From positions 1 through 40,846 of the forward strand of contig JAFDFZ010000032.1 in the NCBI GenBank assembly GCA_019309565.1: a stretch of DNA of 40,846 nt. Direction: 5' to 3'. The stretch comes from Deltaproteobacteria bacterium (GTDB lineage Bacteria; Desulfobacterota; Desulfobacteria; Desulfobacterales; SURF-15). This document shows positions 1 through 9,358 of the stretch, piece by piece; the stretch's first letter is position 1; each line of letters opens with the position of its first letter. The notes beneath the pieces are model-generated. The model did not search any database. It had not been told where the DNA came from and was given only the letters and a program-made list of their open reading frames with translations. Both the position numbers and the translations under genes were made by a program.

Positions 1-40
1 TATTTGTTTTTCACCTCAGATTTAGGTGAGGGCTGGTTAC

Positions 41-991
41 ATGGCAAATGCTGACAAATCTTTCAGAGACTTGGAACTATTGAATGTTAAAATTGATGTC
101 TGGATTGATGAAGAGGAGTATGATTCCATAGATAATAGTTTAAAGCTAACCGATCCAGCAGTTACTGCCCTAATAAAGAAGATTTTTCCAGAAGATAATA
201 GGGAAGATGATACAAAGATTGGAAAAAAGGAACTTGATAGTTTATTTAGTGATCTTTTTGGTAAAGTTGAAAATTCTGCCGAAGATCTAATAACAATTTC
301 CAAGAATGGCGAAAAACTTGGCCTTTCAAAACAAAATCTGAATTGGGTACCTCTATTTTTCGCTAAGTATATTCGCGCAAAGATACTCAAAAATGGTACT
401 GACGATTATACAAAACATCTAGAAGACTTAGTCATATACCTCCAGCGAAAGCTCCCCCATCAATTCCCTAAAATATATAGGCAGTTAATAACTCAACACC
501 TATATTTCCAGGAACTTTCAGCCTGCGGGAAGCCTGGTATCGAATCTCTAGGATTTGCGGTTCAGGCTTTCGATCTCATAGCAAAAAAGAAAGGTACTGG
601 AAATGGATCTCATTTCAGCTTTGAACTTTATAAACTCTGGGCAAAATTGAATCAAGGCATTGGGTTCCTCCATTCAGAGCAAAAGATGGCTGCAGCCTTG
701 GCATTTAATGAAGTCATAAGAGAATTTGAAAAAAAGGCGAAAGGTTTGCAGGCGGATGAAAAAGGACTCTGGCAGAGCCTTCTCTATGATCAGGCTGTTC
801 TCTCGAGAGCGGAGCTTCAAGAGGACTTACAATTTTCCTATCATACAATACGGACATTAGAGAAATTGGATGACAAAAAGAAAGAAAACAGACTAATCAA
901 AGAGGCCCTCGCATTTAGAGACATGGGGAGATTGAAGGAAGCGAAGAAAAAAATAATAGAACTTTTATCGCAACAAAACCTTAAGACTTGA
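41..991 (+). CDS. Hypothetical helical protein, first gene of the seven-gene operon
   Basis: I do not recognise this 316-residue protein. It is rich in charged residues and appears mostly alpha-helical. The part from about residue 195 to the end looks like helical hairpins of TPR type (for example the GRLKEAKKKIIELL stretch near the C-terminus), but no canonical TPR consensus is certain. There is no signal peptide or membrane segment, so it is probably cytoplasmic. The reading frame is also open from a GTG at 26, but I chose ATG 41 because AGGTGAGGG lies about 8 bases upstream as a ribosome binding site. Its TGA is directly followed by the ATG of the metallo-beta-lactamase gene, so the two are translationally linked. 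Inference: an adaptor or regulatory subunit of the system encoded downstream. Confidence 0.7.
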   Translation: MANADKSFRDLELLNVKIDVWIDEEEYDSIDNSLKLTDPAVTALIKKIFPEDNREDDTKIGKKELDSLFSDLFGKVENSAEDLITISKNGEKLGLSKQNLNWVPLFFAKYIRAKILKNGTDDYTKHLEDLVIYLQRKLPHQFPKIYRQLITQHLYFQELSACGKPGIESLGFAVQAFDLIAKKKGTGNGSHFSFELYKLWAKLNQGIGFLHSEQKMAAALAFNEVIREFEKKAKGLQADEKGLWQSLLYDQAVLSRAELQEDLQFSYHTIRTLEKLDDKKKENRLIKEALAFRDMGRLKEAKKKIIELLSQQNLKT

Positions 992-3075
992 ATGGATAGT
1001 ATTGATGATATTTTTGGTGAATTTAAGAGATGGGAGACCGGAAAAAAGAAAAAAAATATCAAGAGTAAGACCTTAGGTCTCTTGTTTGACTATTATCTTT
1101 TGGAATTCGAAGATAACAAAGAAAATAATGAGCATAATATAAAATTCCTTAGAAAACAATTTGAAATTTTCAAAGATGAAGTTATCCCTAGTAAGACAGA
1201 GAGAGTAAGTTACTATCAACAACTTGCCAGATTCCTGAAATGGTTCTCGGATCGTTACAAAACGACAGGAAAAAACCTATATTTGGACCAGATTAAACAA
1301 CTTTATGAAGCCCTCAAAACATATCTTCTGTCGGGGAAAGAATCCACAGATGGTCCGAACTATAGAGTAAAACTGGAAGATTTCGATAAATACGATTATG
1401 ATCGCTACACAGAGTCATTAGAAAAATTTTATCGTAATTTAACTTTTTCCGGTTTTAATAATTACATTGAAGACGAAAAAAACTTTTTAAATAGTCTTAA
1501 TGAGTACGAACGAGAAAATTTTCTGCTTTACCGCTTTAAAGAATTAGAAAGACAGCAGAGGATAGGTCGCCTTAATAATAAAACTTTTGGGTGCACTCGA
1601 AAAGATTTAAAGTGTTTTAATGTAGAAGACTCAATAGCATTCGATGGAATTCTTAAGTGTGCAAAAAAAGTCAAAAATAAAAATTGTGATGAGGACTTGA
1701 AATTCTTTAATACAGGTCTTAGGCCGATTGGATCGACAGAATATGAAATAATAATGGAAAGAGAAAACGATCATTTTCTTGATCGCCTGAAATACCGTAG
1801 CAGGCATCCCATATACCGCAATTCAAAAAGAACATACCACTTTATGGGTCTCCAAAGATGGAACTCCCAAACTCCTACTTTAACCCTATCCCAAGGTGGA
1901 GGCTATCTCCTTTACGAGCAGGATGACCGTGGTAAAGTGATTCTTGGCATAGCAATTGATCCTGGATTTGACTTCGTTGACAACCTTTTTAATATGGGTT
2001 TTACCTTAAATGATATAGATTTTATCCTTTTGTCACATGCACACCTTGACCATATCCGGGACTTTGAGCCCATCGTCTCATCCTTGCTAGACCTAAAGAA
2101 GAGGGAGCAGGGTTCGCGGAAAAGGATTCACGCAATGATGACTTTAGGAGTGTACCACCATCTAGAACATGTGATCACCAATACTACATTGCGTGAGTTC
2201 TTGGCGGATACTTTCATAATTGATATAGATAAAGAAATAGACAATGGGAAAAATCTAAAACCATTCATGTTCAAGATGTCGGAAGATGGGAACGTATTCC
2301 AGTCAATTATTCCTGGAAAAGACGATGAGAAGGAAAAGTGCGTCGTAATTGAACCAAAACTAGTCTACCACAACGACTATTCTGAGAGATCTGATTCATT
2401 TGGATATGTTATAAGATTTTATAACAATCGGAAGCCTATAGTTTCTTTTGGTTATACTGCTGATACCAGATGGGATGATGATATCCCTGCTAAATATAGT
2501 GATTGCGAAGCTATCTGCATTCATCTTGGAGCCTTAATAGAGAGCGATCAAAAAGAGAAAAACACATTTGATTATTATGATGAAAGCGGACAACATTGTG
2601 ATGATCTAGTCGAAAAAAAATGGCATCCATATCTGTTTGGTATGTTGAGGTTCTTAAAGGCAATCAAGAAAAATAATAAAAACAAGCTTGTACTGATATC
2701 GGAGTTCGGAGAGGAGATGAAGGGAGGTATTCGCATTGATTTCACAAGACGACTTGATCGCTTACTCAATATAAACGCTGACAATAGACGCCCATGTATC
2801 CCTGTGGATATTAGCTTGAACGTCATTCTCGCTAGGCAGTCTAAAGACTCAAATAAAAATAAGCCATGGGAGACAGACCAGTACCCAATTTGGTGTTTTG
2901 GCTGCGAAAGATTCGTTAAAGCAGAAAAAATAGGATATAGACATTTGGATACGGACGTGACGAAGCCCTTTTTTATTTCTGTGATACCTGTCTAAAATCC
3001 AAACCCGAAAATGTCATCCAGGATAAAATGCGTTCAATCTGTGAACATGGAATTCCACTCCAAAAAGCCGAATAG
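992..3075 (+). CDS. Large metallo-beta-lactamase-fold protein, frameshifted near its C-terminus
   Basis: The uninterrupted frame runs 992-2995 (667 residues). The metal-binding signature HxHxDH is seen as SHAHLDHIRD with H349, H351, D353 and H354; a later Asp in GYTADTRW and an HLG motif near residue 512 fit further ligand regions of the fold. The first 300 residues are helical and unrecognised. Near the end the zero frame has a CFGC pair and stops at 2993-2995. The -1 frame entered at the T6 run 2969-2974 continues with a CDTC pair and a further Cys for 33 codons to TAG 3073-3075, completing a four-Cys zinc-ribbon-like end, and then sits 8 bases before the next gene. I therefore give 3075 as the gene end. 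The break may be a sequencing error, a mutation or programmed -1 slippage. Role inferred: a hydrolase acting on a nucleic acid, nucleotide or other phosphoester or ester; substrate unknown. Confidence 0.75.
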
Positions 3076-3083
3076 TTCTATCG

Positions 3084-3911
3084 ATGAATAAGCTAACTGA
3101 TAAAATAGCTATTCACACGATCAGATTGACAGAGTTCTTGAATATTGGCCTCCAAAATGAGATTGAAGCTAAAAGAATCGCGCTTTGTTTGCTGTGTTTA
3201 ATCATTGAAGGTTCGTCCATCAGGTCAGCATTCATTAAACAAGCATACGAGTATATTGTAGGCAAACAACATGGTGATGGTGGCTGGATTGATGTTGAGG
3301 AAACACTGGTTGCAGTTAAAGCCCTTTCAATAGCGAATAGTAGCTTTGGCACCAAAATAGAAAAGGGAACGGAATGGCTATTGTCTCAACGCAATTCTGA
3401 CGGTGGCTGGGGAAAAACAAATCGCGATATCTCTCGCATTCCAATTACAGGCCTCCTTCTATATCTCCTTCCGGAACTTTCCGACAAAAAGGTGGTAAAC
3501 TGGCTCAAGAACGAATGGCGAAAGGATTTTGAGGGTGCTACCAAGCTCACCTACAAGGGAGCTTTTTTTTTGTTAGGGTTAGCCGCATCTGGGGTGTCTG
3601 TTGATGATTGTCTCTTAATAAAGGACACCTATTCTTTCCTTTTTGATGAACAAAATGATGACGGTGGTTTTGGGCCCTGGAAGGACCATCCCATTGGAAG
3701 TGACCCGTGGTCAACTGGCATTGTACTGCTTGGTTTGCTTTCTTATCCAGAATTAGTCAAAAGAGACGTTATAGAACGGGCCGTCAACTGGCTGGCTAAA
3801 AATCAGTTGCCCAATGGCTTGTGGGCTTATCACTATATCGAAGAGGGTTCTGCCTATGCCTACTGGGGCCTGGTGGAGGCCTTAAAATATCTTTCCAAAG
3901 AGGCAACCTGA
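3084..3911 (+). CDS. Squalene-cyclase/prenyltransferase-like alpha-alpha toroid repeat protein
   Basis: This 275-residue protein has repeated QW-type motifs, each following a helical pair: KQHGDGGW (61-68), SQRNSDGGWG (101-110), EQNDDGGFGPW (189-199) and KNQLPNGLWAY (239-249). These mark the (alpha/alpha) barrel repeats of terpene cyclases and prenyltransferase beta subunits. It is less than half the length of a full squalene-hopene cyclase and lacks the catalytic DxDD motif, so a true terpene cyclase is unlikely; a binding or scaffold role, or a reduced cyclase-like enzyme, is more plausible. No signal peptide. The stop codon overlaps the next start by one base (TGATG), so translation is coupled to the asparagine synthetase. 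It starts 8 bases after the repaired end of the metallo-beta-lactamase frame. Confidence 0.8.
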   Translation: MNKLTDKIAIHTIRLTEFLNIGLQNEIEAKRIALCLLCLIIEGSSIRSAFIKQAYEYIVGKQHGDGGWIDVEETLVAVKALSIANSSFGTKIEKGTEWLLSQRNSDGGWGKTNRDISRIPITGLLLYLLPELSDKKVVNWLKNEWRKDFEGATKLTYKGAFFLLGLAASGVSVDDCLLIKDTYSFLFDEQNDDGGFGPWKDHPIGSDPWSTGIVLLGLLSYPELVKRDVIERAVNWLAKNQLPNGLWAYHYIEEGSAYAYWGLVEALKYLSKEAT

Positions 3912-5725
3912 TGTGTGGAATTTGTGGAATATATAATGAAAAAAACATGAAGGCAGTAACCGCCATGCTGGAATCTATCAGGTATCGGGGGCCTGACTCT
4001 TTTAGGACGATGATATTCAAAAACCATTCTCTGGGAGAATGCGGGCTAAATATTGTTAGCAGTAAAGACGATATATTGCCCTTGATGGACAGGGAAAATG
4101 AGATAGCCTTGCTCTTTAATGGAGAAATTTACAATTATGAGGAAATAAAAAAGAACCTATCAAAGGAAGGATATATTTTCACCTCTGATACCGACTCAGA
4201 AGTTATTATCCCTCTTTATAGGAAATACGGGAACGATTTTGTGAAACATCTGAAAGGGATGTTCGCGATTGTCATTATAGATAAAGAGCAGATTATTCTT
4301 GCCCGTGATAAGTTCGGCATTAAGCCCCTTTTTTATTGCAGACTGAATGAAAAACTTATTTTTGGTTCTGAAATAAAGTCGTTGTTGCAATGTCCGGAGG
4401 TGCCGGCAAAGCTGGATCAGAGATCGTTAGAAGAATTGATGGTCTTCGGATACATATTCTCTGATGAGCGGACATTGTTGAAAGATATTTATCAAGTTCC
4501 CCCTGGATGTCTGATATCCTTTGACGGAAACAGTTTGTCGCAGCAACTGTATTACCAAATACCAGCCCCTTTTTATTTGAATAACGGGGGCCTGGACTAT
4601 GATGAAGCTATCGGTCAATTAAGCGATATTCTCATTAATACGTTCGAACTCTTTCATAAACATGGGGATTTTGAAAAAGGCATTTATTTGTCAGGCGGTG
4701 TGGATTCCACCTTGATGGCGGTTTTATCCCGGGAGATACTGGAAACCTGTATCCAGACTTATACTCTTTATGACTCAGAAGATACCCCGGATTTCAGCTA
4801 TGCACGGAAAGTCGCCAGGGCTATCGGCTCTGAACATCATGAATTTTTTGTCACCGTGGATGAGTATCTGCAAGAATTACCTGTTTTTGTGTACCATTAT
4901 GAAAATATTGTTGCCGGGGGAGTGTTTGATATTCAGGGCGCAGCAGCTTTCCAGATCCTTTCAAAATACATTTCAAGACATCATAAGGTGGCATTCACCG
5001 GTGAAGGGGCGGATGAATTGTTCGGCGGGTATTACTGGATTTATACCCACCCTTTAGGTCTTTCCGACCGAATAAGAGAAAAAGCCTCCTGGCTATCATC
5101 TCAATCTAAAACACGAGAAGTTGTTGAGAGCATCTTTCCCCAGCCAGAAGATGAGAAAGTTTACCGGAAAAATTTATTTGAAGTCCTGATGAAATCCGGC
5201 CTGGCAAATTATCATCTTTGGAGTGTGGACAGATCCTGTTCGGCCTTTGGGTTAGAAACAAGACCGCCCTATCTTTACGATGACATCGCTGAATTTGCAC
5301 TATCCATTCCGATTGAATTCAAGGTCCCGAATAAAACCATGACCAAAAGGCTATTGAAGGATGTAGCTTTACAGTACCTAAAAAAATATAACCTGTCCGA
5401 TATTGTAAGCCGAAAAAAATATGGAATGCCGGCAGCATTGGAGCACATTGCGCCGCACGTCAGAGACACAATAGATAGACTGATTCCAGATGAGACCATT
5501 AATCGGCACCCGCTTAATCAATATCTTAAAAATGCCTTGGATGTTTTGATGTTTGATCTCTTTTATTATTTCATGATCCAAAAGCGAGGTAAGTTCGATA
5601 TCGGTTTTTCAATAGACGAATTTTATAAAGGTCGCATAAATGAAGATTTGTATGATCAGCAAATATCCACCCATCCAGGGGGGAATCTCTACCAAAACAT
5701 ACTGGCTGGCAAAGGGGCTTGCTGA
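3911..5725 (+). CDS. asnB: Asparagine synthetase (glutamine-hydrolysing), class II amidotransferase
   Basis: A 604-residue protein starting MCGICGIYN, so Cys2 becomes the N-terminal glutaminase nucleophile after Met removal. The glutaminase domain fills roughly the first 200 residues (FNGEIYNYEE and the SDTDSE loop are seen). The synthetase domain has the PP-loop ATP motif SGGVDST beginning at S261 and the GEGADELFGGY motif. The family makes asparagine from aspartate, ATP and glutamine, but paralogues in gene clusters amidate other carboxylates or close rings. Its place among a glycosyltransferase and a cyclase-like protein suggests a modification role rather than housekeeping asparagine supply (inference). 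ATG 3911 is chosen because Cys must be residue 2, although the frame is open upstream. The 3' end overlaps the glycosyltransferase gene by 86 bases, which is unusual and suggests a lost earlier stop. Confidence 0.9.
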   Translation: MCGICGIYNEKNMKAVTAMLESIRYRGPDSFRTMIFKNHSLGECGLNIVSSKDDILPLMDRENEIALLFNGEIYNYEEIKKNLSKEGYIFTSDTDSEVIIPLYRKYGNDFVKHLKGMFAIVIIDKEQIILARDKFGIKPLFYCRLNEKLIFGSEIKSLLQCPEVPAKLDQRSLEELMVFGYIFSDERTLLKDIYQVPPGCLISFDGNSLSQQLYYQIPAPFYLNNGGLDYDEAIGQLSDILINTFELFHKHGDFEKGIYLSGGVDSTLMAVLSREILETCIQTYTLYDSEDTPDFSYARKVARAIGSEHHEFFVTVDEYLQELPVFVYHYENIVAGGVFDIQGAAAFQILSKYISRHHKVAFTGEGADELFGGYYWIYTHPLGLSDRIREKASWLSSQSKTREVVESIFPQPEDEKVYRKNLFEVLMKSGLANYHLWSVDRSCSAFGLETRPPYLYDDIAEFALSIPIEFKVPNKTMTKRLLKDVALQYLKKYNLSDIVSRKKYGMPAALEHIAPHVRDTIDRLIPDETINRHPLNQYLKNALDVLMFDLFYYFMIQKRGKFDIGFSIDEFYKGRINEDLYDQQISTHPGGNLYQNILAGKGAC

Positions 5726-6755
5726 AAGAGGTGTTGAGACTCATGTAGTCACCAATGGAAATTGTGTTGAGAGTGAATATCGTATTGAGGGCACCTCTCC
5801 TGAGGCGCTCCCCAACCTTCATGTCCATTTCGTAGATCCTGGTATCCCCTGGCATATCCCTTTTTCTGACTTATACGTCCCAAGGCTTTTGGATAAGGCC
5901 CTTCAAGTCACCCGCAAAAACCAAATTGATCTCATAGATACAGGATACCTCATCCCGTATGGGATCGTGGGGCATTTCCTTTCTGGGATAACGGGGATTC
6001 CCTATGTCTTGCGGCATGGGGGCAGTGACATAGAAAAATTTCTTCGAGAAGGTGTATTTAATGATCTTCTGAAAAAAGTGATTCAAAAGGCAGGGGCCAT
6101 TATTACCGATAGGCACAACAGGGAGGTTTTTCAAGTTCTTAATTCGAGAGTTTACCTGGCCCCCAAGTATATACCTGACGAGAGATATTTTAAACCATCC
6201 TTATCACCACATGGAACAGCAACCTTTGCCTATATAGGGAAGATCAATTATTACTGGAGACATAAAGGCCTGCACCGAATTGTGGAAATTTTTTCCGGGA
6301 TTAAAGGGGACTACCGTTTATTTCTTGTGGGACAGGGGAAAGGCTTCCAGGATTTTTCAGAATTCGTCTCAGGATATGGCTTGAGAAAATTCGAGATTCG
6401 CCAATTCGTCCATCCTGTGAATATGCCACGTTTGCTGAATGAAATAGATTTTCTTATTTGCTTTGCTAAAGATAACCCAATCCACGATTTTTCAAATATT
6501 TTTTGCGAAGCCTTGTGGTCAGGAGTCCGGGTGCTTACCGATGACGCCATGGATTTGAGTGTCTATAGTGAATATATAGAATTGTCTTCTAAAGCTCAGA
6601 TCGTCAAGCTGCCTATAGATGATGTTGAGGCAACACGAACCAAAATCACTGAGATGATAAGAGACTGGAAAGAACCAGCTCGATACAACAACACAATAAA
6701 ATACAGTTTCAATAGATATTTGGATACAAATTTAGAAATATATTCTTGCATCTAA
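5640..6755 (+). CDS. Glycosyltransferase, GT4-like
   Basis: A 371-residue GT-B-type protein. The N-terminus MKICMISKYPPIQGGIS carries the Gly-rich loop that binds the donor in GT4 enzymes. LRHGGSDIEKF in the middle matches the conserved region after the first Rossmann domain. Near the C-terminus NIFCEALWSGVRVL corresponds to the E-rich nucleotide-sugar motif (normally ExxAxGxPV). The expected product is transfer of a sugar from an activated donor to an unknown acceptor in the cytoplasm. The start lies inside the end of asnB; because the N-terminal motif is intact and begins at this Met, I keep this start despite the 86-base overlap. The next gene follows after 15 bases. Together with asnB this suggests that the operon builds or modifies a molecule. 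Confidence 0.85.
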   Translation: MKICMISKYPPIQGGISTKTYWLAKGLAERGVETHVVTNGNCVESEYRIEGTSPEALPNLHVHFVDPGIPWHIPFSDLYVPRLLDKALQVTRKNQIDLIDTGYLIPYGIVGHFLSGITGIPYVLRHGGSDIEKFLREGVFNDLLKKVIQKAGAIITDRHNREVFQVLNSRVYLAPKYIPDERYFKPSLSPHGTATFAYIGKINYYWRHKGLHRIVEIFSGIKGDYRLFLVGQGKGFQDFSEFVSGYGLRKFEIRQFVHPVNMPRLLNEIDFLICFAKDNPIHDFSNIFCEALWSGVRVLTDDAMDLSVYSEYIELSSKAQIVKLPIDDVEATRTKITEMIRDWKEPARYNNTIKYSFNRYLDTNLEIYSCI

Positions 6756-6770
6756 AAGATAAGCTCGATC

Positions 6771-7280
6771 ATGAAAATCCTTATAACGGGCATTGGCAAT
6801 ATCGGGAAAAGTAGCTTAAGGGAGATGGTGGCTCACAAATTTGGGGGGCAAGTGATTCAGATAGATATGGATTATCATAACCATGAGGATATTCCAGAAT
6901 TCTCTGATAAAGTCGTATTGGTTGAAGATGTGCATGGTCTGGAAAGGAATCCTGAGCAATATGATAAGATCATCTACCTTATGCCACCATCAAATCACAT
7001 CATGCTGTGGTTAAGAAGGGCATGGGCATGGTTTTCAGGTGGAGTGGTTGATTTATCTGCTCCAAAAGGTATTAATAAGCCCTATGCATTATCGAACATT
7101 CCAATAATTCTAAAGATAGTCCTAAATAATATGTTATTCCGCAAGCAGTGGATCTTGGGCGATATGCAGATCATAAAAAGGGAATTAGAAGACAAAACCG
7201 TCATAGTTCAGACTGTAGATACGGGTCTTGAAGAAATAGAAAAGGTGTTTTCGATGAACCGAGAGAGGGAAATGTTATGA
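6771..7280 (+). CDS. Small P-loop nucleotide-binding protein
   Basis: A 169-residue protein that begins with a Walker A-like motif GIGNIGKS (residues 7-14, fitting GxxxxGKS) directly after the first beta strand, as in nucleotide kinases and small P-loop kinases. A Walker B-like VVLVEDVHG follows around residue 46-54. No other family-defining lid or base-specificity motif is recognised, so the phosphate acceptor is unknown. The 'IGNIG' also resembles a Rossmann dinucleotide motif, but the following KS favours the P-loop. It ends in ATGA overlapping the start of the HD-domain gene, so the two are translationally coupled and may act as a kinase/phosphohydrolase pair (inference). Confidence 0.65.
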   Translation: MKILITGIGNIGKSSLREMVAHKFGGQVIQIDMDYHNHEDIPEFSDKVVLVEDVHGLERNPEQYDKIIYLMPPSNHIMLWLRRAWAWFSGGVVDLSAPKGINKPYALSNIPIILKIVLNNMLFRKQWILGDMQIIKRELEDKTVIVQTVDTGLEEIEKVFSMNREREML

Positions 7281-9013
7281 CAAGCCTTTATACCGTTAGA
7301 CAAATGACGGAGTGCCTTTCTGGTTACCTAAATGCAAAGGGATTTGAAACAGAGATTTATTCAGATAAGCTTCTCCCTGCCAGGGTTCCTGTATATGCAA
7401 GCAAAACAACAGGAAAAGGCGAAAATCAGTTAATTGAGGAGATCATTGTTGATATTATTACAAGCGCTACCATTAAGAGCAATGATTTTTTCTATCCTTT
7501 GCATATAGGCCGGACGCTTGCCGAAAAGCCTAAAGAATTACCCGACGCTTCTTCCGCGATCTTTTTTCAGTACTATTTTCCAAGGGCAAAAGTTTATTGG
7601 GCTTATCCTGACTATTTGAACATGGATGACGAATTCGTCAAATTTAAGGAATTATGTCAAACTTATAAAATCGGTCTTTTTAGGGTTGGAGAGAAAAAGG
7701 TGGAAGAAGACCTCTCAACATCTTCTGTTCCACTTATTGATGCTGTGTTCGAAAAATTTGAGTTAGCAATAATACCAATCCAGAAATCTGTCGAGAAAGG
7801 CTGCAAAAAGAGAGAGTTACTTAGGAACGTCAAGCAGAACCTATATATGGAATTGGATCGTCATATAGAAAGGACAAATGATTATCTCATTTATTATCCT
7901 GAACCAGAATACAAGAGAAGGGAAATAATCGGAAGATTTGAGGGTCGAAACATTAGTCTTACCCTAATCGACAAGTTGCTCGGCATAGAAAACCTTAAGT
8001 ATAGTAAACAATTGCATGATTTAGGAGCTAATTATAGGAGACGAATTGAGGAAGACTATGATATTGCTCTGGATTTGATAAAAGACCTTTGGAATATTAC
8101 TGGGATGAAATATCCAAAGTTTCAAAAAGATTTTGAGCTTGTGTTACTTCTTGATCCCCATTACAGAGATCATTTCCTACATCAGCTCCACGTTTTTCTT
8201 CTGGGATGTTTCATAATTGACAAATTATATAAGGACAAAGCAATTTTAGCATTTGATCGGGAATATGGAAATCCAATTGAAGACATTTGGCTATTTGCAG
8301 CTACGTATCACGACTATAACTACAACATCCAAAACTATAACAAGTGGATACAAACCTTCTTCAAGAAAACACTTTTCCTTGATGAGAATCCTTCCCAGCT
8401 AAGGCTGGATGAGTGTTACGTGAAAGAAGATTATATGTTTAAAACAAAAGATTTGTGTGATTCCTTTGGGCTGGATGTAGATAAGACAATATTACTGTTT
8501 TTTTATGACAAGATAATTAATCAAAAAAATCACGGCCTCTTGGCCGCCTTATCTTTGCTTAAGTTATTTGACCAAGCGAGCACTTCGAAAACAGGATTAA
8601 AGAAGAAAGCTCTCTTGCAGGCAGCAAGAGCCATTGCATTGCATGATGAAGACATTTGGACGCATTTCTCTGGAGCAAGTGAGAATAAGTTTTCTCAAAA
8701 GAAGGTACTAGAAAATTTGAAATTCAGCGATGATCCCGTGGCTTTCCTTTTGATCTTTTGTGATACAATTCAAGAGTGGGGAAGAGTAGGACGGGACTAT
8801 GAAGAGACGAGGGCAAGATTAGACGACGTTGGCGTTGAAGACGATCTGATTTGGGTAAACATATCAGTAAGAGACGAAAAAGCCTTTAACAAGAAAAAGG
8901 ATGAAATAGATAGGGTGAAAAAATTCCTGCTCGATAAGCGATTCAAAATTAGATTAAGCTCCCGAGCAGGTTTAGGCTCAAATATTGTTGAAAGATATAT
9001 GGAAGGTGAATGA
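7277..9013 (+). CDS. HD-domain-like protein, last gene of the operon
   Basis: A 578-residue protein with unrecognised N-terminal 250 residues and a C-terminal region with the pattern of an HD phosphohydrolase. A His cluster HYRDHFLHQLH (H295, H299, H302, H305) is followed by the HD doublet in ATYHDYNYN (H345, D346), a second His/Asp helix ALHDED, and the late Asp in FCDTIQEWGR (D496). The order H...HD...D matches metal-dependent phosphohydrolases of nucleotides, cyclic nucleotides or related phosphoesters. The region before it (DPHYRDHF) may be part of the fold. It starts inside the stop of the P-loop gene (ATGA). No convincing hairpin terminator follows it. Substrate unknown; the assignment rests on motif spacing only. 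Confidence 0.65.
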   Translation: MTSLYTVRQMTECLSGYLNAKGFETEIYSDKLLPARVPVYASKTTGKGENQLIEEIIVDIITSATIKSNDFFYPLHIGRTLAEKPKELPDASSAIFFQYYFPRAKVYWAYPDYLNMDDEFVKFKELCQTYKIGLFRVGEKKVEEDLSTSSVPLIDAVFEKFELAIIPIQKSVEKGCKKRELLRNVKQNLYMELDRHIERTNDYLIYYPEPEYKRREIIGRFEGRNISLTLIDKLLGIENLKYSKQLHDLGANYRRRIEEDYDIALDLIKDLWNITGMKYPKFQKDFELVLLLDPHYRDHFLHQLHVFLLGCFIIDKLYKDKAILAFDREYGNPIEDIWLFAATYHDYNYNIQNYNKWIQTFFKKTLFLDENPSQLRLDECYVKEDYMFKTKDLCDSFGLDVDKTILLFFYDKIINQKNHGLLAALSLLKLFDQASTSKTGLKKKALLQAARAIALHDEDIWTHFSGASENKFSQKKVLENLKFSDDPVAFLLIFCDTIQEWGRVGRDYEETRARLDDVGVEDDLIWVNISVRDEKAFNKKKDEIDRVKKFLLDKRFKIRLSSRAGLGSNIVERYMEGE

Positions 9014-9136
9014 TAGGCATGAAAGTAGATGGTTGTTAGAAAAAAGGAATCCCGAATTATACGAATTATAGTCAAAAATCGCAGGTAAATCACGTCTGAC
9101 CACCATTTACAATAAGGCTGAAAGGAAACTGAAGGC

Positions 9137-9358
9137 ATGGCCAGAAAGAAAAAGGCAAAGAACCCACAAGTCGAGGATTACAGGCATGAGGAAGCAAGAC
9201 GCAAAAACATCCCACCTGCCGGATTAGCTGCCCGTGGCCGAACTCCAAATGTGGCTGAACAGAAATATTTTTATAATCCTCATCTGCCTCCCGTATTGCG
9301 GTCTGACGCCTCCGGCAAGGCAGACAGGTATCCTGAGCTTCTTGAAATCGCCCGCCAG
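9137..9358 (+). pseudogene. N-terminal fragment of a site-specific DNA methyltransferase (type III-like), cut by an inverted-repeat element
   Basis: The 74 codons from ATG 9137 (good GAAGG ribosome binding site) encode a lysine-rich start followed by motifs such as YRHEEARRKNIPPAGL and NPHLPPVLRSD, which I recognise from the N-terminus of large type III-like N6/N4 DNA methyltransferases found beside SNF2 helicases in defence islands. The catalytic DPPY and FxGxG motifs, which lie far downstream in intact proteins, are absent. The frame ends exactly where the repeat element beginning TGAAAAGGG starts, and its first three bases supply the stop. It is a truncated remnant, not a functional enzyme. 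The family recognition comes from memory of the N-terminal sequence and is not tested by a search. Confidence 0.65.

Noticed and set aside
3084-3911. True squalene-hopene cyclase
   Set aside because: Only 275 residues and no DxDD catalytic motif, although the repeat motifs are clear.
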